DNA of 14,390 nucleotides from positions 1 to 14,390 of the forward strand of contig CANGMU010000036.1 in the NCBI GenBank assembly GCA_947454665.1, written 5' to 3'. Shown here piece by piece: positions 1-7,577 of the stretch (positions within the stretch are counted from its first letter, which is position 1; each line of letters opens with the position of its first letter). Below the pieces are notes generated by a model, which worked only from the letters and a program-made list of their open reading frames with translations, did not search any database and was not told the DNA's origin. This stretch comes from Pseudomonadota bacterium. Its GTDB lineage: Bacteria; Pseudomonadota; Gammaproteobacteria; Steroidobacterales; Steroidobacteraceae. Both the position numbers and the translations under genes were made by a program.

Positions 1-340
1 AGAGGACGAGGTGGATGTCCTCGGGCCGATAGCCCGCCCGGTCCAGTTCCCCGAGCCAGTCGGTCTTGAGCTGATGGGCCAAGGGCACTCTGCGGACCTT
101 GTCGTTTCCGCAGCAGCTGTCGACGAGCACGTTGAGGCCGTCGACCTCCATGACGTAACTGCGCACCTCGATGCGGAACTGCGCGGCCTGCGCGTCGAGC
201 GACAGTTCCGGGCTCCAGTACCAAGGCTGCATCGACGCCAGGTCGGCATCCGTGATGCCGGGCACTGCGAACTGCATCGGCATGATGCCTTCGCCCTCGC
301 GAATGCTCCGGACGACCAGCCGACCCAGGTCAGGGTGCAT
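1..340 (-). CDS. MBL-fold metallo-hydrolase, N-terminal part (runs off the window)
   Basis: This is the N-terminal 113 residues of a protein read leftwards off the window edge. It begins MHPDLGRLVVRSIREGEG and includes VDGLNVLVDSCCGNDKVRR followed by EDIHLVL. The pattern of a beta strand ending LVDSCCGNDK.R, then a link to an ..IHLVL strand, is typical of metallo-beta-lactamase-fold hydrolases (PF00753), where the next residues are normally the zinc-binding THxHxDH motif. That motif lies outside the window, so catalytic competence cannot be judged. The family hydrolyses thioesters, lactones, phosphodiesters and other substrates, so no substrate is assigned. The start at 340 has a GAGGA ribosome-binding site 9 bases upstream that overlaps the TGA stop of the VOC gene (353-355). 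Only 12 bases separate the two genes, so they are probably co-transcribed and translationally coupled. Confidence 0.8.
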   Translation of the reverse strand, partial: MHPDLGRLVVRSIREGEGIMPMQFAVPGITDADLASMQPWYWSPELSLDAQAAQFRIEVRSYVMEVDGLNVLVDSCCGNDKVRRVPLAHQLKTDWLGELDRAGYRPEDIHLVL

Positions 341-352
341 GGCGCCGCGTCC

Positions 353-721
353 TCAGCCGACGTGGAAAGCGCAGAGCTTGTTGCCGTCCAGGTCGCGCCA
401 GTACGCGCCGTAATAGGTCGGGCCGCGCAGGCCGGGCGCGCCTTCGTCCGTTGCGCCAAGCGACAGGGCCTTGCGATGCAGGGCGTCGACCTTTTCCTGA
501 CTGCCCGCGGCCAGCGCGATCATCGTGCCGTTGCCGGCCGTCGCGGCCTCGCCATTGAAGGGCTTGCAGATCGACAGGCCCGGCGTACCCGGTGCCGCGG
601 ACCAGGCGATGGAACGCTCGGTTTCCATCCAGCGCTTGCCGCCGATTTCCGCCAACAGGGCGTCGTAGAAGGCGGCAGCGCGGGCGAGGTCGTTAGTGCC
701 GAGGGTCAGGTAGCCGATCAT
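353..721 (-). CDS. VOC (glyoxalase/bleomycin-resistance) family protein
   Basis: A 122-residue protein, the normal length for a single-chain VOC protein made of two beta-alpha-beta-beta-beta modules (PF00903-type). The first module starts MIGYLTLGTNDLARAAAFYDALL, and the last strands read YYGAYWRDLDGNKLCAFHVG, a very typical VOC ending (F/WRDxDGNKL). The canonical metal-binding His near residue 5 is Tyr/Leu here, and the last-strand Glu of glyoxalase I is missing (LCAFH). It is therefore probably not a classical Ni/Zn glyoxalase, and I give no reaction. I chose the start at 721, although the frame stays open for another 87 codons, because the VOC fold begins exactly there and GGAG sits 7 bases before the ATG. 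It lies 88 bases after the alpha/beta hydrolase gene and 12 bases before the MBL-fold gene, all on the minus strand. Confidence 0.87.
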   Translation of the reverse strand: MIGYLTLGTNDLARAAAFYDALLAEIGGKRWMETERSIAWSAAPGTPGLSICKPFNGEAATAGNGTMIALAAGSQEKVDALHRKALSLGATDEGAPGLRGPTYYGAYWRDLDGNKLCAFHVG

Positions 722-809
722 GCGTGAACTCCAGTCAGTGTCAGTGTGAGGCGAAGCTAGCACAGCCGGTTGCACGGTGACGCATCGGGCCGGCCTGACC
801 GTGTGTCGA

Positions 810-2156
810 TCAGGGGCGCGGTTCGCCCGGGCAGCTGCCCGGCTTCGATCCGCAGGCGCGCAGCAGTTCCGGTGGCGTGTAGGTCGTGAAGCGTCGGTCG
901 CCGGGTGCGTTCGGAGCGAGCCTGCCGAGCGACTCGGGTGCGAGGTGCCAGTGCCCCGTCTCGATCCGGTCTTCCAGCGCACGCAGCGCCGTGGCCACTT
1001 CCGCCGGCGTGAACGTGCAATGTCCTGCCGCGTTCAGCCAGAGTTGGCCGAGCCGATTGCTGCGCCCGGCCTCGCGGACGATGCGCTCATAGCCGCCGTG
1101 CGTGCCGGGTACGGTTACTCCGTCGCCGACCGTCTGCAAGGTGAGCAACGGGATCGACAGCTTGCCGCTGGGCACATAGTTGGCCCGCATGTAGGCAATG
1201 GCCTGCGGCTGCGCAGCGATACGCGGTGCGGCGGCGAGCGTTGCAAGATCCTTGGTCATGTCCAGGCCGGCGCGGGCATAGGCATCACGCACCAGTGGCA
1301 GCAAACCCGACCGCGCGAGTTGCCGGCCGTAGTCCACGCCCGTGTTCCAGGAATAGAGGCCCTGCGCCCTGCGTTCCTGGTCGGTACGCGGCACGAAGAC
1401 GCCCATCAGAAACGCTTTGTGGATCTGCTCGGCCAGGGCATCGAAGTCTGCAGGCGCAGGTTCAGCCGATGCGGCGTCGGTCCAGGTCGGAAGCTGTGCG
1501 AGGGCCGCGGAAAGCAATACGCGTGCGCGTCCCTCGGGCTTCGGCCACGCAGCATCCAGTACACGCTTTGCGCGATCGCCGTTCAGCCGGTCATCGTCCA
1601 CGCCCACCAGGCGCAGGTCGGACTCCGGTGCGAGCAGCGTGCGGAACGCGAAGGCGCCATCCAGCGCCGTGTTCAGCATGCCGACCGAGCCGGAGACCGA
1701 GCCACACATCGGCAGGGCGCCGGCAAAGCGCTGCGGATGGCGTTCGGCGAGCGCGACGGAGACGAGCCCGCCCATGGAGTTGCCCCAGGCAATGGCGCGC
1801 CGCGGCTTGCCCACTTCCCGCGTGAAGGCATCCAGCACTTCAAGCTGGTCATTCGGTGCTTCCTCCAGTGCCCACCCCGCGCCGGTGTAGGAAGAAGCCG
1901 CCAGTGCATAACCCTGGGACAGCAGCCAGTCCTTCACACCACGCGGTGCAGTCTCCGGCGCCTGGTCCGGCGGTCCACTGCCATATCCGCGGCCGTAGAG
2001 CAGCAACGTGCCGTTCCAGGCATCAGGCAGGTCGATGGCCCATCGCGCACCGGCAGCATGCCTGCCGTCGATATGGCGGGGCTGAGCCTCGCAGCAGAGC
2101 GGCGCCGAGCAGGCCAGGATGGCGAGGAGCAGGGCCCCACGGGATTGCAGCGGCAT
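810..2156 (-). CDS. Secreted alpha/beta hydrolase (esterase/amidase-like)
   Basis: A 448-residue protein. Residues 1-25 (MPLQSRGALLLAILACSAPLCCEAQ) are a signal peptide; a poor lipobox (ILAC) is present, but ordinary type I cleavage near EAQ is more likely. The alpha/beta-hydrolase core shows a GYGSGPPD oxyanion-side region (about 57-64), the nucleophile elbow GNSMGG with Ser127, an acid candidate Asp345 in TVGDGVTVP, and His379 in AAGHCTF. The ordering Ser-Asp-His and the text AIAWGNSMGG..AL.MCG resemble exported hydrolases recalled as related to phthalyl amidase and to prolyl-oligopeptidase-like enzymes; this comparison is from memory. The start at 2156 is set by the signal peptide; the frame is open 37 codons further upstream, and the ribosome-binding site is weak (GAGA, 11 bases away). 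It is transcribed away from the monooxygenase/tannase pair, suggesting related substrates. Confidence 0.83.
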   Translation of the reverse strand: MPLQSRGALLLAILACSAPLCCEAQPRHIDGRHAAGARWAIDLPDAWNGTLLLYGRGYGSGPPDQAPETAPRGVKDWLLSQGYALAASSYTGAGWALEEAPNDQLEVLDAFTREVGKPRRAIAWGNSMGGLVSVALAERHPQRFAGALPMCGSVSGSVGMLNTALDGAFAFRTLLAPESDLRLVGVDDDRLNGDRAKRVLDAAWPKPEGRARVLLSAALAQLPTWTDAASAEPAPADFDALAEQIHKAFLMGVFVPRTDQERRAQGLYSWNTGVDYGRQLARSGLLPLVRDAYARAGLDMTKDLATLAAAPRIAAQPQAIAYMRANYVPSGKLSIPLLTLQTVGDGVTVPGTHGGYERIVREAGRSNRLGQLWLNAAGHCTFTPAEVATALRALEDRIETGHWHLAPESLGRLAPNAPGDRRFTTYTPPELLRACGSKPGSCPGEPRP

Positions 2157-2174
2157 CGTCAGGCTGGTCTCACT

Positions 2175-2211
2175 TTGCAACGTGACCAATGACCATACGT
2201 CACGCGTGCAA
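2175..2211. promoter_or_regulatory. Imperfect dyad, candidate operator in the divergent region
   Basis: TTGCAACGTGAC at 2175-2186 is mirrored by GTCACGCGTGCAA at 2199-2211: a perfect CGTGAC/GTCACG core with 12 bases between, and TTGCA/TGCAA outer arms offset by one base. The spacer contains TGACCA twice with a 7-base period (2183-2188 and 2190-2195). A further TGCAA lies at 2217-2221. The dyad starts 19 bases upstream of the hydrolase start on the minus strand and ends 34 bases before the -35 element of the plus-strand promoter. It could therefore bind a regulator of either gene. No regulator gene is visible in the window. Confidence 0.4.
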
Positions 2212-2245
2212 GCGCCTGCAAACCGCGCCGCTGAGCAGGCAGGGC

Positions 2246-2274
2246 CAGACATTCCCTGCGGCGGCACCTACAAT
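2246..2274 (+). promoter_or_regulatory. Sigma70-like promoter for the monooxygenase-tannase operon
   Basis: CAGACA (2246-2251, matching the GACA half of TTGACA) is followed after exactly 17 bases by TACAAT (2269-2274, five of six matches to TATAAT). Transcription would start near 2281, giving a leader of about 33 bases before the ATG at 2314. No better promoter-like pair was noticed in the divergent region on this strand. Confidence 0.5.
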
Positions 2275-2313
2275 GCCCACCCCCCGGGACTGCCGGGCGT
2301 GCGAAGGAAGGGA

Positions 2314-3573
2314 ATGATGCGGATCGCGATCGTCGGTGGCGGAATCGTCGGCCTGACCACGGCCATCAGCCTCGCCAGGGTGGGTTTCCGTCCGGTGGTC
2401 TATGAAGCCGTGCGCAATCCCACGCCGCTGGGTGTCGGCATCAACGTGCTGCCGCATGCCATGCGCGAGCTCGCCGAGCTGGGACTCCTCGAGAAGGTGA
2501 AATCGATCGGCGTGTCGATCGAAGACCTGGTCTATCGCATGGCCGATGGCCGCGAGGTCTGGCATGAAGCGCGCGGCCTTTCCGCCGGCTATGACTGGCC
2601 ACAGGTCGCGGTGCACCGTGGCCGCCTGCAGATGCTGTTGTTGGCGGAAGCACAAGCCTTGCTGGGCCCGGATGCCATCCGCTTCGGCCATGCGCTGGCG
2701 GGACTGCGCCTGGGCAACGACAGCGTGCAGCTTGATTTCGTGGATCGCGAATCGCAGGCGCCACGCGGCACGGTCGAGGCCGATCTGGTCATCGCCGCCG
2801 ATGGCATCCATTCCGCCATCCGGAAGCATTTCTATCCGCAGGAAGGCATTCCCAAGTGGAGCGGGGTCTCGCTGTTCCGCGGCACGACGCTGCTGCCGCG
2901 CGGCCAGGTGGGGCCGCTCATGCACTGGACCGGCCACTCGAAGCAGAAGTTCGCGGGTTATCCGATCTCGATCGATCCGCAGACGGGCGAGATCGTCTTC
3001 AACTGGATCTGCGACCTGAAGATGGCTGAAGCCGGCAGCACGCCGCGGGAAGACTGGAATCGTCGCGTGGACCGGGCGCCCCTGCTGCCGCGCTATGCGG
3101 GCTGGAAGTGGGAAGGTATCGACGTCCCGGAACTGGTGACGCAGGCCACGGAGGTCTTCGAATTCCCGATGGTCGATCGCGACCCGCTGCCACGCTGGAC
3201 CTTTGGTCGCGTGACGCTGGCCGGCGATGCGGCGCATCCGATGTACCCGATCGGTTCCAATGGCGCCACCCAGGGCATCATCGATGCACGCGCGCTGGCC
3301 TTCCACCTCTCGACGGCGCCGGATGTCGATGAAGCGCTCGCGCGTTACGAAGCGGATCGCCGCGAGGTCACCAGCAAGATCGTGCTGACCAATCGCGCGC
3401 ATGGCCCCGACAAGGTCCTGGAGATCGCCGCGGCGCGCGCGCCGGATCCCTCGACCGATCTGGCCGCGGTGTTCCCGATGGAAGAGCGCGCCAAGATCGC
3501 ACAGGATTATAAGGTGATCGCCGGCTTCGACCCGCAGCTGCTCAAGCTGCGTCGGAGCTACACCCCCGGTTAG
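2314..3573 (+). CDS. FAD-dependent monooxygenase (aromatic-ring hydroxylase type, PhzS-like)
   Basis: A 419-residue class A flavoprotein monooxygenase (PF01494), usual length. The N-terminal Rossmann motif is IAIVGGGIVGLTTA (GxGxxG at residues 8-13); the DG motif is VIAADGIHS (Asp163-Gly164); the FAD ribityl motif is TLAGDAAHPMYPIGSNG (Gly304-Asp305). The text PLGVGINVLPHAMREL and YDWPQVAVHRGRLQMLL matches proteins annotated as flavin-dependent oxidoreductases related to PhzS, recalled from memory. Such enzymes use NAD(P)H and O2 to hydroxylate or decarboxylatively hydroxylate an aromatic or heteroaromatic acid in the cytoplasm. The frame is open 65 codons further upstream, but the ATG at 2314 is preceded by AAGGAAGGG and begins the fold directly; the adjacent ATG at 2317 is equally possible. 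The stop is 9 bases before the tannase-family gene, so the two form an operon. The exact substrate is unknown. Confidence 0.88.
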   Translation: MMRIAIVGGGIVGLTTAISLARVGFRPVVYEAVRNPTPLGVGINVLPHAMRELAELGLLEKVKSIGVSIEDLVYRMADGREVWHEARGLSAGYDWPQVAVHRGRLQMLLLAEAQALLGPDAIRFGHALAGLRLGNDSVQLDFVDRESQAPRGTVEADLVIAADGIHSAIRKHFYPQEGIPKWSGVSLFRGTTLLPRGQVGPLMHWTGHSKQKFAGYPISIDPQTGEIVFNWICDLKMAEAGSTPREDWNRRVDRAPLLPRYAGWKWEGIDVPELVTQATEVFEFPMVDRDPLPRWTFGRVTLAGDAAHPMYPIGSNGATQGIIDARALAFHLSTAPDVDEALARYEADRREVTSKIVLTNRAHGPDKVLEIAAARAPDPSTDLAAVFPMEERAKIAQDYKVIAGFDPQLLKLRRSYTPG

Positions 3574-3582
3574 GGAGTCAGC

Positions 3583-5112
3583 ATGAAAATCCGCTCAGCC
3601 GCTCTCAGCTTGGTGGTGCTGTTCTTCGGTGCCGGGGAGGCGATAGCCCAATCCGGCATCGATACGGCCGCCGATTGCTCAAGTCTGAGCAGCCTGGGTG
3701 GCGAGGGCGTCACGGTCAGCGCCGTGGCCGCGGTGAAGCCCGGCACCGAGTGGGCGCAGGGCGAACGTGCGGTCCGCAATCCTGTGGCGGTGACCCGGGC
3801 CTTCTGTCGCGTGCAGGGCCGGATCGAATCACGCATTGCGTTCGAACTGTGGCTGCCGAGCAAGCAGGACTGGAATGGGAAGTTCCTGGGCGCTGGCGTG
3901 GGTGGTGCTGCCGGCAGCTTCAACTTCAATGACCTGCCGCGCGGGATCAACCGCGGCTATGCCGCGGCCACCACGGACACCGGGCACAAGCTGGACGAGC
4001 CGACGTGGATGCTCGACGCCACCGCGCGCGACAACTACACGCATCGCGCGAACCACCTGCTCGCGGTGATGGCCAAGGACATCGTCAACCGGTTCTATGG
4101 CCAGCCACCCCGCCATGCCTACTTCGTCGGCTGTTCGGGTGGAGGTCGGCAAGGTCTGAAGGAATTGCAGGACTATCCCGAGGATTACGACGGCATCCTG
4201 TCCGGAGCCAATGGCCCGCGCACGCCGGAGATGACCGTGCGGCGGATGTGGGAAATCCTGCAGCGTGACGCGCATCCCGGACTCATGAAGCCCGCGGACT
4301 GGCAACTGATCGCCGATGCCGGCACCAAGGCCTGTGATCAGCTGGATGGCGTGCGGGATGGTGTCGTGGGCGATCCGCGGTCCTGTAACTTCACGGTGAA
4401 GTCTCTGGCATGCCGGAAAGGGCAGACCTCGGCCTGCCTCAGCCGGGAACAGGTTGAATTCGCCAGTCGCTTCTATGCGCCCTTGCGCAAGGCTTCGGGC
4501 GAGTCGATCGACTCCGGCATCTTGCCCGGCGTGCTGATCGACAGTGGTCGCTCGCAGCTGGCGCCTGCGACCTTCGGCCAGGCGGTGCGGGGTCTCCGAG
4601 AGTGGGATGGCAAGGATTTCGAGGTCGGCCGCGACCTCGCCGGCATCGATCGCGTGATGCCCCAGTTGCGGGCCGATGCAACCGATCTGTCCCGCTTCGC
4701 AAGCGATGGCCGCAAGGTGATCTTCTACACGGGCTGGCTGGATGGCGCCGTGTCGGCCCGGATGATCATGGAATACCAGGACGCGATGACCGCACGGATG
4801 GGCGGCGCAGCGAAGGCGGCGCAGTTCTCCCGTCTCTACCTGATCCCGGGGATGTACCACTGCGCCGGAGGCCCGGGCGCGGACCAGATCGGTGGTGCTG
4901 GCGCGGATGCGCCGCAGGTCGATCCGCAGCACGACCTGCTCAGCACGCTGGAAGCCTGGGTGGAGCAGGGCCGGCCGCCGGCCGCCCTGGTTGCCTCGAA
5001 GCTCGAAGGCCAGAAGGTTTCCCGCACCAGCCTGATCTGCCCCTATCCGCAACAGGCCCGCTATCGCCGTGGCGATCCGATGGACGCCGCATCCTTCGCT
5101 TGCGTTCACTGA
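3583..5112 (+). CDS. Exported tannase/feruloyl esterase family hydrolase
   Basis: A 509-residue protein of the tannase family (PF07519), normal length. Residues 1-23 (MKIRSAALSLVVLFFGAGEAIAQ) are a signal peptide. The nucleophile elbow is YFVGCSGGGRQGL (Cys184-Ser185), the acid is probably Asp387 in FYTGWLDGAVS, and the base is His426 in PGMYHCAGG, followed by Cys427. A Cys next to the Ser and a Cys next to the His form the CS-D-HC arrangement characteristic of this family, in which a disulfide joins the two catalytic loops. That needs an oxidising compartment, consistent with export. The family cleaves esters of phenolic acids (gallate, ferulate, terephthalate half-esters); which one is used here cannot be told. 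The ribosome-binding site GGGAG overlaps the TAG stop of the monooxygenase gene, suggesting translational coupling. The released aromatic could feed that enzyme. Confidence 0.9.
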   Translation: MKIRSAALSLVVLFFGAGEAIAQSGIDTAADCSSLSSLGGEGVTVSAVAAVKPGTEWAQGERAVRNPVAVTRAFCRVQGRIESRIAFELWLPSKQDWNGKFLGAGVGGAAGSFNFNDLPRGINRGYAAATTDTGHKLDEPTWMLDATARDNYTHRANHLLAVMAKDIVNRFYGQPPRHAYFVGCSGGGRQGLKELQDYPEDYDGILSGANGPRTPEMTVRRMWEILQRDAHPGLMKPADWQLIADAGTKACDQLDGVRDGVVGDPRSCNFTVKSLACRKGQTSACLSREQVEFASRFYAPLRKASGESIDSGILPGVLIDSGRSQLAPATFGQAVRGLREWDGKDFEVGRDLAGIDRVMPQLRADATDLSRFASDGRKVIFYTGWLDGAVSARMIMEYQDAMTARMGGAAKAAQFSRLYLIPGMYHCAGGPGADQIGGAGADAPQVDPQHDLLSTLEAWVEQGRPPAALVASKLEGQKVSRTSLICPYPQQARYRRGDPMDAASFACVH

Positions 5113-5128
5113 GTTCCGGGGCATCGCC

Positions 5129-6214
5129 ATGACAGGTTTCGCGCCATGCGTTGCAGTGGCCTTCGACGGCCCGATCGACATCATCGGTGACGTGCATGGC
5201 GAGTACGACGCGCTGCGCGCGCTGCTCGTGCAGCTGGGCTATGACGACGAAGGCCGCCACCCCGAGGGACGGCGTCTCGTATTCATCGGCGATCTCTGCG
5301 ACCGCGGGCCCGACAGCCCGGCCGTCGTGGAATGGGTCATGGCCGCTGTGGCGGCCGGTCGGGCGCAATGCCTGCTGGGCAACCACGATCTGTTGTTGCT
5401 GGTCGGTGAGTCCCGCGATAGCCTGCGCTGGTTCATTGATCCCTCGCATGCCGAGCTGCAGCCCGGCGGCAAATATGCGCACTGCCGCGTCGTGCCGCCT
5501 GAGCGCAAGGCGGCCTACCTCGCATTTTTCGACAGCCTGCCGCTGGTGCTCGAGCGACCCGATCTGCGCCTGGTGCATGCGGCCTGGTGGCCCGCGGCCA
5601 TCGACGCGCTGCGCGCTGCCGGCACGCCGGGCAACCTCGCGCTGTACGAGGCCGCTACCCAGCGTATCGAAACCCAACTCGAGGTCCGCGGCATCACGCA
5701 ACGTGAAGCCGAGGAGCGCTCCGAACATGCCGACCAGCTCAAGGACGGGCAGGGCAATCCGCCGTTGCTGCCGGCACTCGCTGAAGCGAACCTGCGTCGC
5801 AACCTCGACAATGCGGTTCGTGTGCTGACCTTTGGTCCCGACTGCCTCGCGACGCGTCCTTACTACGTCATGGAACGCTGGCGCATGGCAGAGCGGGATC
5901 GCTGGTGGGAGCGATATACAGACGATGTGCCCGTGGTGATGGGCCATTACTGGCGCAAGTTCGAAACGTCACCGGGCACTGCCGCGCCCAGCATGCCGCC
6001 TTCCTTCGATCCGACGCTGGGGCCGTCCGCCTGGCTGGGGCCTAAACGCAATATCTATTGCGTGGATTTCTCGGTGGGCGCCCGCTTCGTCGAACGCAGC
6101 CGCGGCCAGACGCAATTCCGCACCCACCTGGGTGCGCTGCGCTGGCCCGAGTGCCAGTTGGTGATTGAAACGGGCGTTGTCGTGGCGACGGAGCCTGGCT
6201 TCGTCAGCGGCTGA
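5129..6214 (+). CDS. PPP-like metallophosphoesterase
   Basis: A 361-residue calcineurin-type phosphoesterase (PF00149). The signature blocks are in order: GDVHG at 20-24, GDLCDRGPDS at 54-63, GNHD at 84-87, then RLVHAAW and VVMGHYW, which supply the later metal-binding histidines. The full set suggests an active two-metal enzyme. Family relatives include protein phosphatases of the PrpE/PrpA type and diadenosine tetraphosphatases, so the substrate may be a phosphoprotein or a nucleotide. It is longer than PrpE-type enzymes because of a charged insert of roughly 90 residues between the VHA and GHY blocks (rich in Glu, Arg and Gln). No signal peptide is seen; it is cytoplasmic. The start at 5129 follows the tannase stop by 16 bases with only a weak GGGG ribosome-binding site; an ATG at 5069 in the same frame would overlap the tannase gene. 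The 3' end overlaps the convergent permease gene by 11 bases. Confidence 0.87.
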   Translation: MTGFAPCVAVAFDGPIDIIGDVHGEYDALRALLVQLGYDDEGRHPEGRRLVFIGDLCDRGPDSPAVVEWVMAAVAAGRAQCLLGNHDLLLLVGESRDSLRWFIDPSHAELQPGGKYAHCRVVPPERKAAYLAFFDSLPLVLERPDLRLVHAAWWPAAIDALRAAGTPGNLALYEAATQRIETQLEVRGITQREAEERSEHADQLKDGQGNPPLLPALAEANLRRNLDNAVRVLTFGPDCLATRPYYVMERWRMAERDRWWERYTDDVPVVMGHYWRKFETSPGTAAPSMPPSFDPTLGPSAWLGPKRNIYCVDFSVGARFVERSRGQTQFRTHLGALRWPECQLVIETGVVVATEPGFVSG

Positions 6215-7526
6215 CGCGCGATTCCAGCGCGAGCGGGATCAGCCCCAGCACGAGGAAGGCGACGCCCACGGCGGCGCCGAGGCCGGTGTAGCTGACGCTG
6301 GACCACAGCAGCCACGCCGCATTCGCCGCGAACAGGGCCGGCACGACCGGATAGGCGGGCACGCGGAACGGCCGCTCGCGATCCGGATAGCGGGCGCGCA
6401 GGCGGAACACCGCCAGCGCCACCAGCAGGATGAAGGCCCAGAACACCGGCGCGGTGAATTCCACCATCGACGCGAAACCATTGCGCGTCACGCTGGCCAG
6501 GCCGATCAGCGCCAGGGCGACCGCCATCTGCACGAGGATCGCGCGGCGCGGTGCGCCGCTGGCGTGCCAGCCATCCAGCCAATGGAAAGTCTTCCAGTCG
6601 CGGCCCAGCGCGAAGTTGCTGCGCGCGCCGAAGAAGATCGTCGCGTTCACCGACTTCATGCAGGAGACCGCGACGATCACGGCGATCACCGTGCCGGAGC
6701 CGGGTCCGAAGGCGAGGCGGAAGAGGTCGGCCGCCGGCGTCTGCGACGCGGCCAGGCCTTCGCGGCCCAGACCGTGCAGGTAGGCGAAGTTCACGGCGAC
6801 ATAGAACAGCGTGACGGCGCCGAGCCCCAGCACGAGCCCGCGCACGATGCCGCGCCGTGCATCGCGCGCTTCGGCCGAGATGTAGGCCGCTTCGTTCCAG
6901 CCGCCATAGGTCAGCAGCACGAAGACCATGGCAAGGCCCAGCTGTCCGGCCGATGCCGTGCCGCCGGACGCCGGTGACGCGATGGGCGTTGGCACCAGGC
7001 CATGTGCCTTGAACCCCGCGACGACGAGGCTGGCCACGGCGACGAGCGCGACGCCGAGGAAGAGGTTCTGCGCGGCCCGCGCGTGGTGGATGCCCAGCCA
7101 GTTCACCGCGCTGAGCAGTACGGTGAGGATCGCCGCCCACCAGTAGGTGGAGTGTTCGCCCAAGGGCAGCAGCGGAGAGATGTAATCGCCGAAGGCGATC
7201 GCCAGCATGGCGATGGAGCCGGTGACGATCACTGTCGCGCGCGACCAGGCATACAGGAAGGCCAGGCGCGGACCCCAGGCCAATCGGAGGAAATGGTATT
7301 CGCCGCCGGCATCCGGGAAGGTCGTGGCCAGCTCTGCGTAGCAGAGGGCGCCAAGCAGGGACAGCAGGCCGCCCAGCGCCCAGAAGGCGATCAGCCCCGC
7401 ATCCGAGGGCACCATGCCGGCGACCAGTGCGGGGGTCTTGTAGATGCCGGCACCGACGACCGTGCCGACGATCAGGGATACGATATCGAAAGTGCGGAGG
7501 ATGGGCCGCGGAGCGGAAGCGGTCAT
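6204..7526 (-). CDS. APC-superfamily amino acid permease
   Basis: A 440-residue integral inner-membrane transporter with about twelve hydrophobic helices (PF13520-type). Helix 1 carries SLIVGTVVGAGIYKTPALVAG, the unwound GxGI substrate-binding segment typical of APC transporters. The stretch YGGWNEAAYISAEARDARRGIVRG matches the conserved helix-6/loop region (..E..d.rR.i.rgl). Transporters of this group (LAT/YfnA-like) take up or exchange amino acids with protons or other amino acids. The specific amino acid cannot be assigned. The start at 7526 has AAGGA 6 bases upstream. Its TGA stop (6204-6206) lies inside the last codons of the convergent phosphoesterase gene. It is divergent, with a 51-bp gap, from the alpha/beta hydrolase gene at 7578. 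Confidence 0.9.
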   Translation of the reverse strand: MTASAPRPILRTFDIVSLIVGTVVGAGIYKTPALVAGMVPSDAGLIAFWALGGLLSLLGALCYAELATTFPDAGGEYHFLRLAWGPRLAFLYAWSRATVIVTGSIAMLAIAFGDYISPLLPLGEHSTYWWAAILTVLLSAVNWLGIHHARAAQNLFLGVALVAVASLVVAGFKAHGLVPTPIASPASGGTASAGQLGLAMVFVLLTYGGWNEAAYISAEARDARRGIVRGLVLGLGAVTLFYVAVNFAYLHGLGREGLAASQTPAADLFRLAFGPGSGTVIAVIVAVSCMKSVNATIFFGARSNFALGRDWKTFHWLDGWHASGAPRRAILVQMAVALALIGLASVTRNGFASMVEFTAPVFWAFILLVALAVFRLRARYPDRERPFRVPAYPVVPALFAANAAWLLWSSVSYTGLGAAVGVAFLVLGLIPLALESRVSR

Positions 7527-7577
7527 CGGCGGTCCTTGGGAGGGTGTGCGTTGCTCGGAACAGTGAGGTGCAGGGTC

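Noticed and set aside
353..721. Naming the VOC protein glyoxalase I (gloA)
   Set aside because: The metal-ligand His and the final-strand Glu are absent, so the specific function is not supported.
11..727. 238-codon plus-strand open frame across the MBL-fold and VOC genes
   Set aside because: It spans two genes with clear family motifs on the other strand, and its translation has no recognisable content.
773..803. Inverted repeat CACGGT/ACCGTG with an inner GGCCGGCC between the hydrolase and VOC genes, as a terminator
   Set aside because: The outer stem is only 6 bp with a mismatched interior, and no U-tract follows on the minus strand. It may be chance in GC-rich sequence.
777..2192. 471-codon plus-strand open frame opposite the secreted alpha/beta hydrolase
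   Set aside because: The minus strand shows signal peptide, GNSMGG and GHC motifs in order; the plus-strand translation shows nothing recognisable.
2200..3402. 400-codon open frame on the minus strand opposite the FAD monooxygenase gene
   Set aside because: It is the codon-position shadow expected in high-GC DNA. The plus strand encodes a recognisable complete enzyme, and the antisense translation is rich in Arg, His and Gln with no domain or signal.
3829..5184. 451-codon open frame on the minus strand opposite the tannase-family gene
   Set aside because: Same reason: no recognisable motif, skewed composition, and the plus strand has a complete catalytic set.
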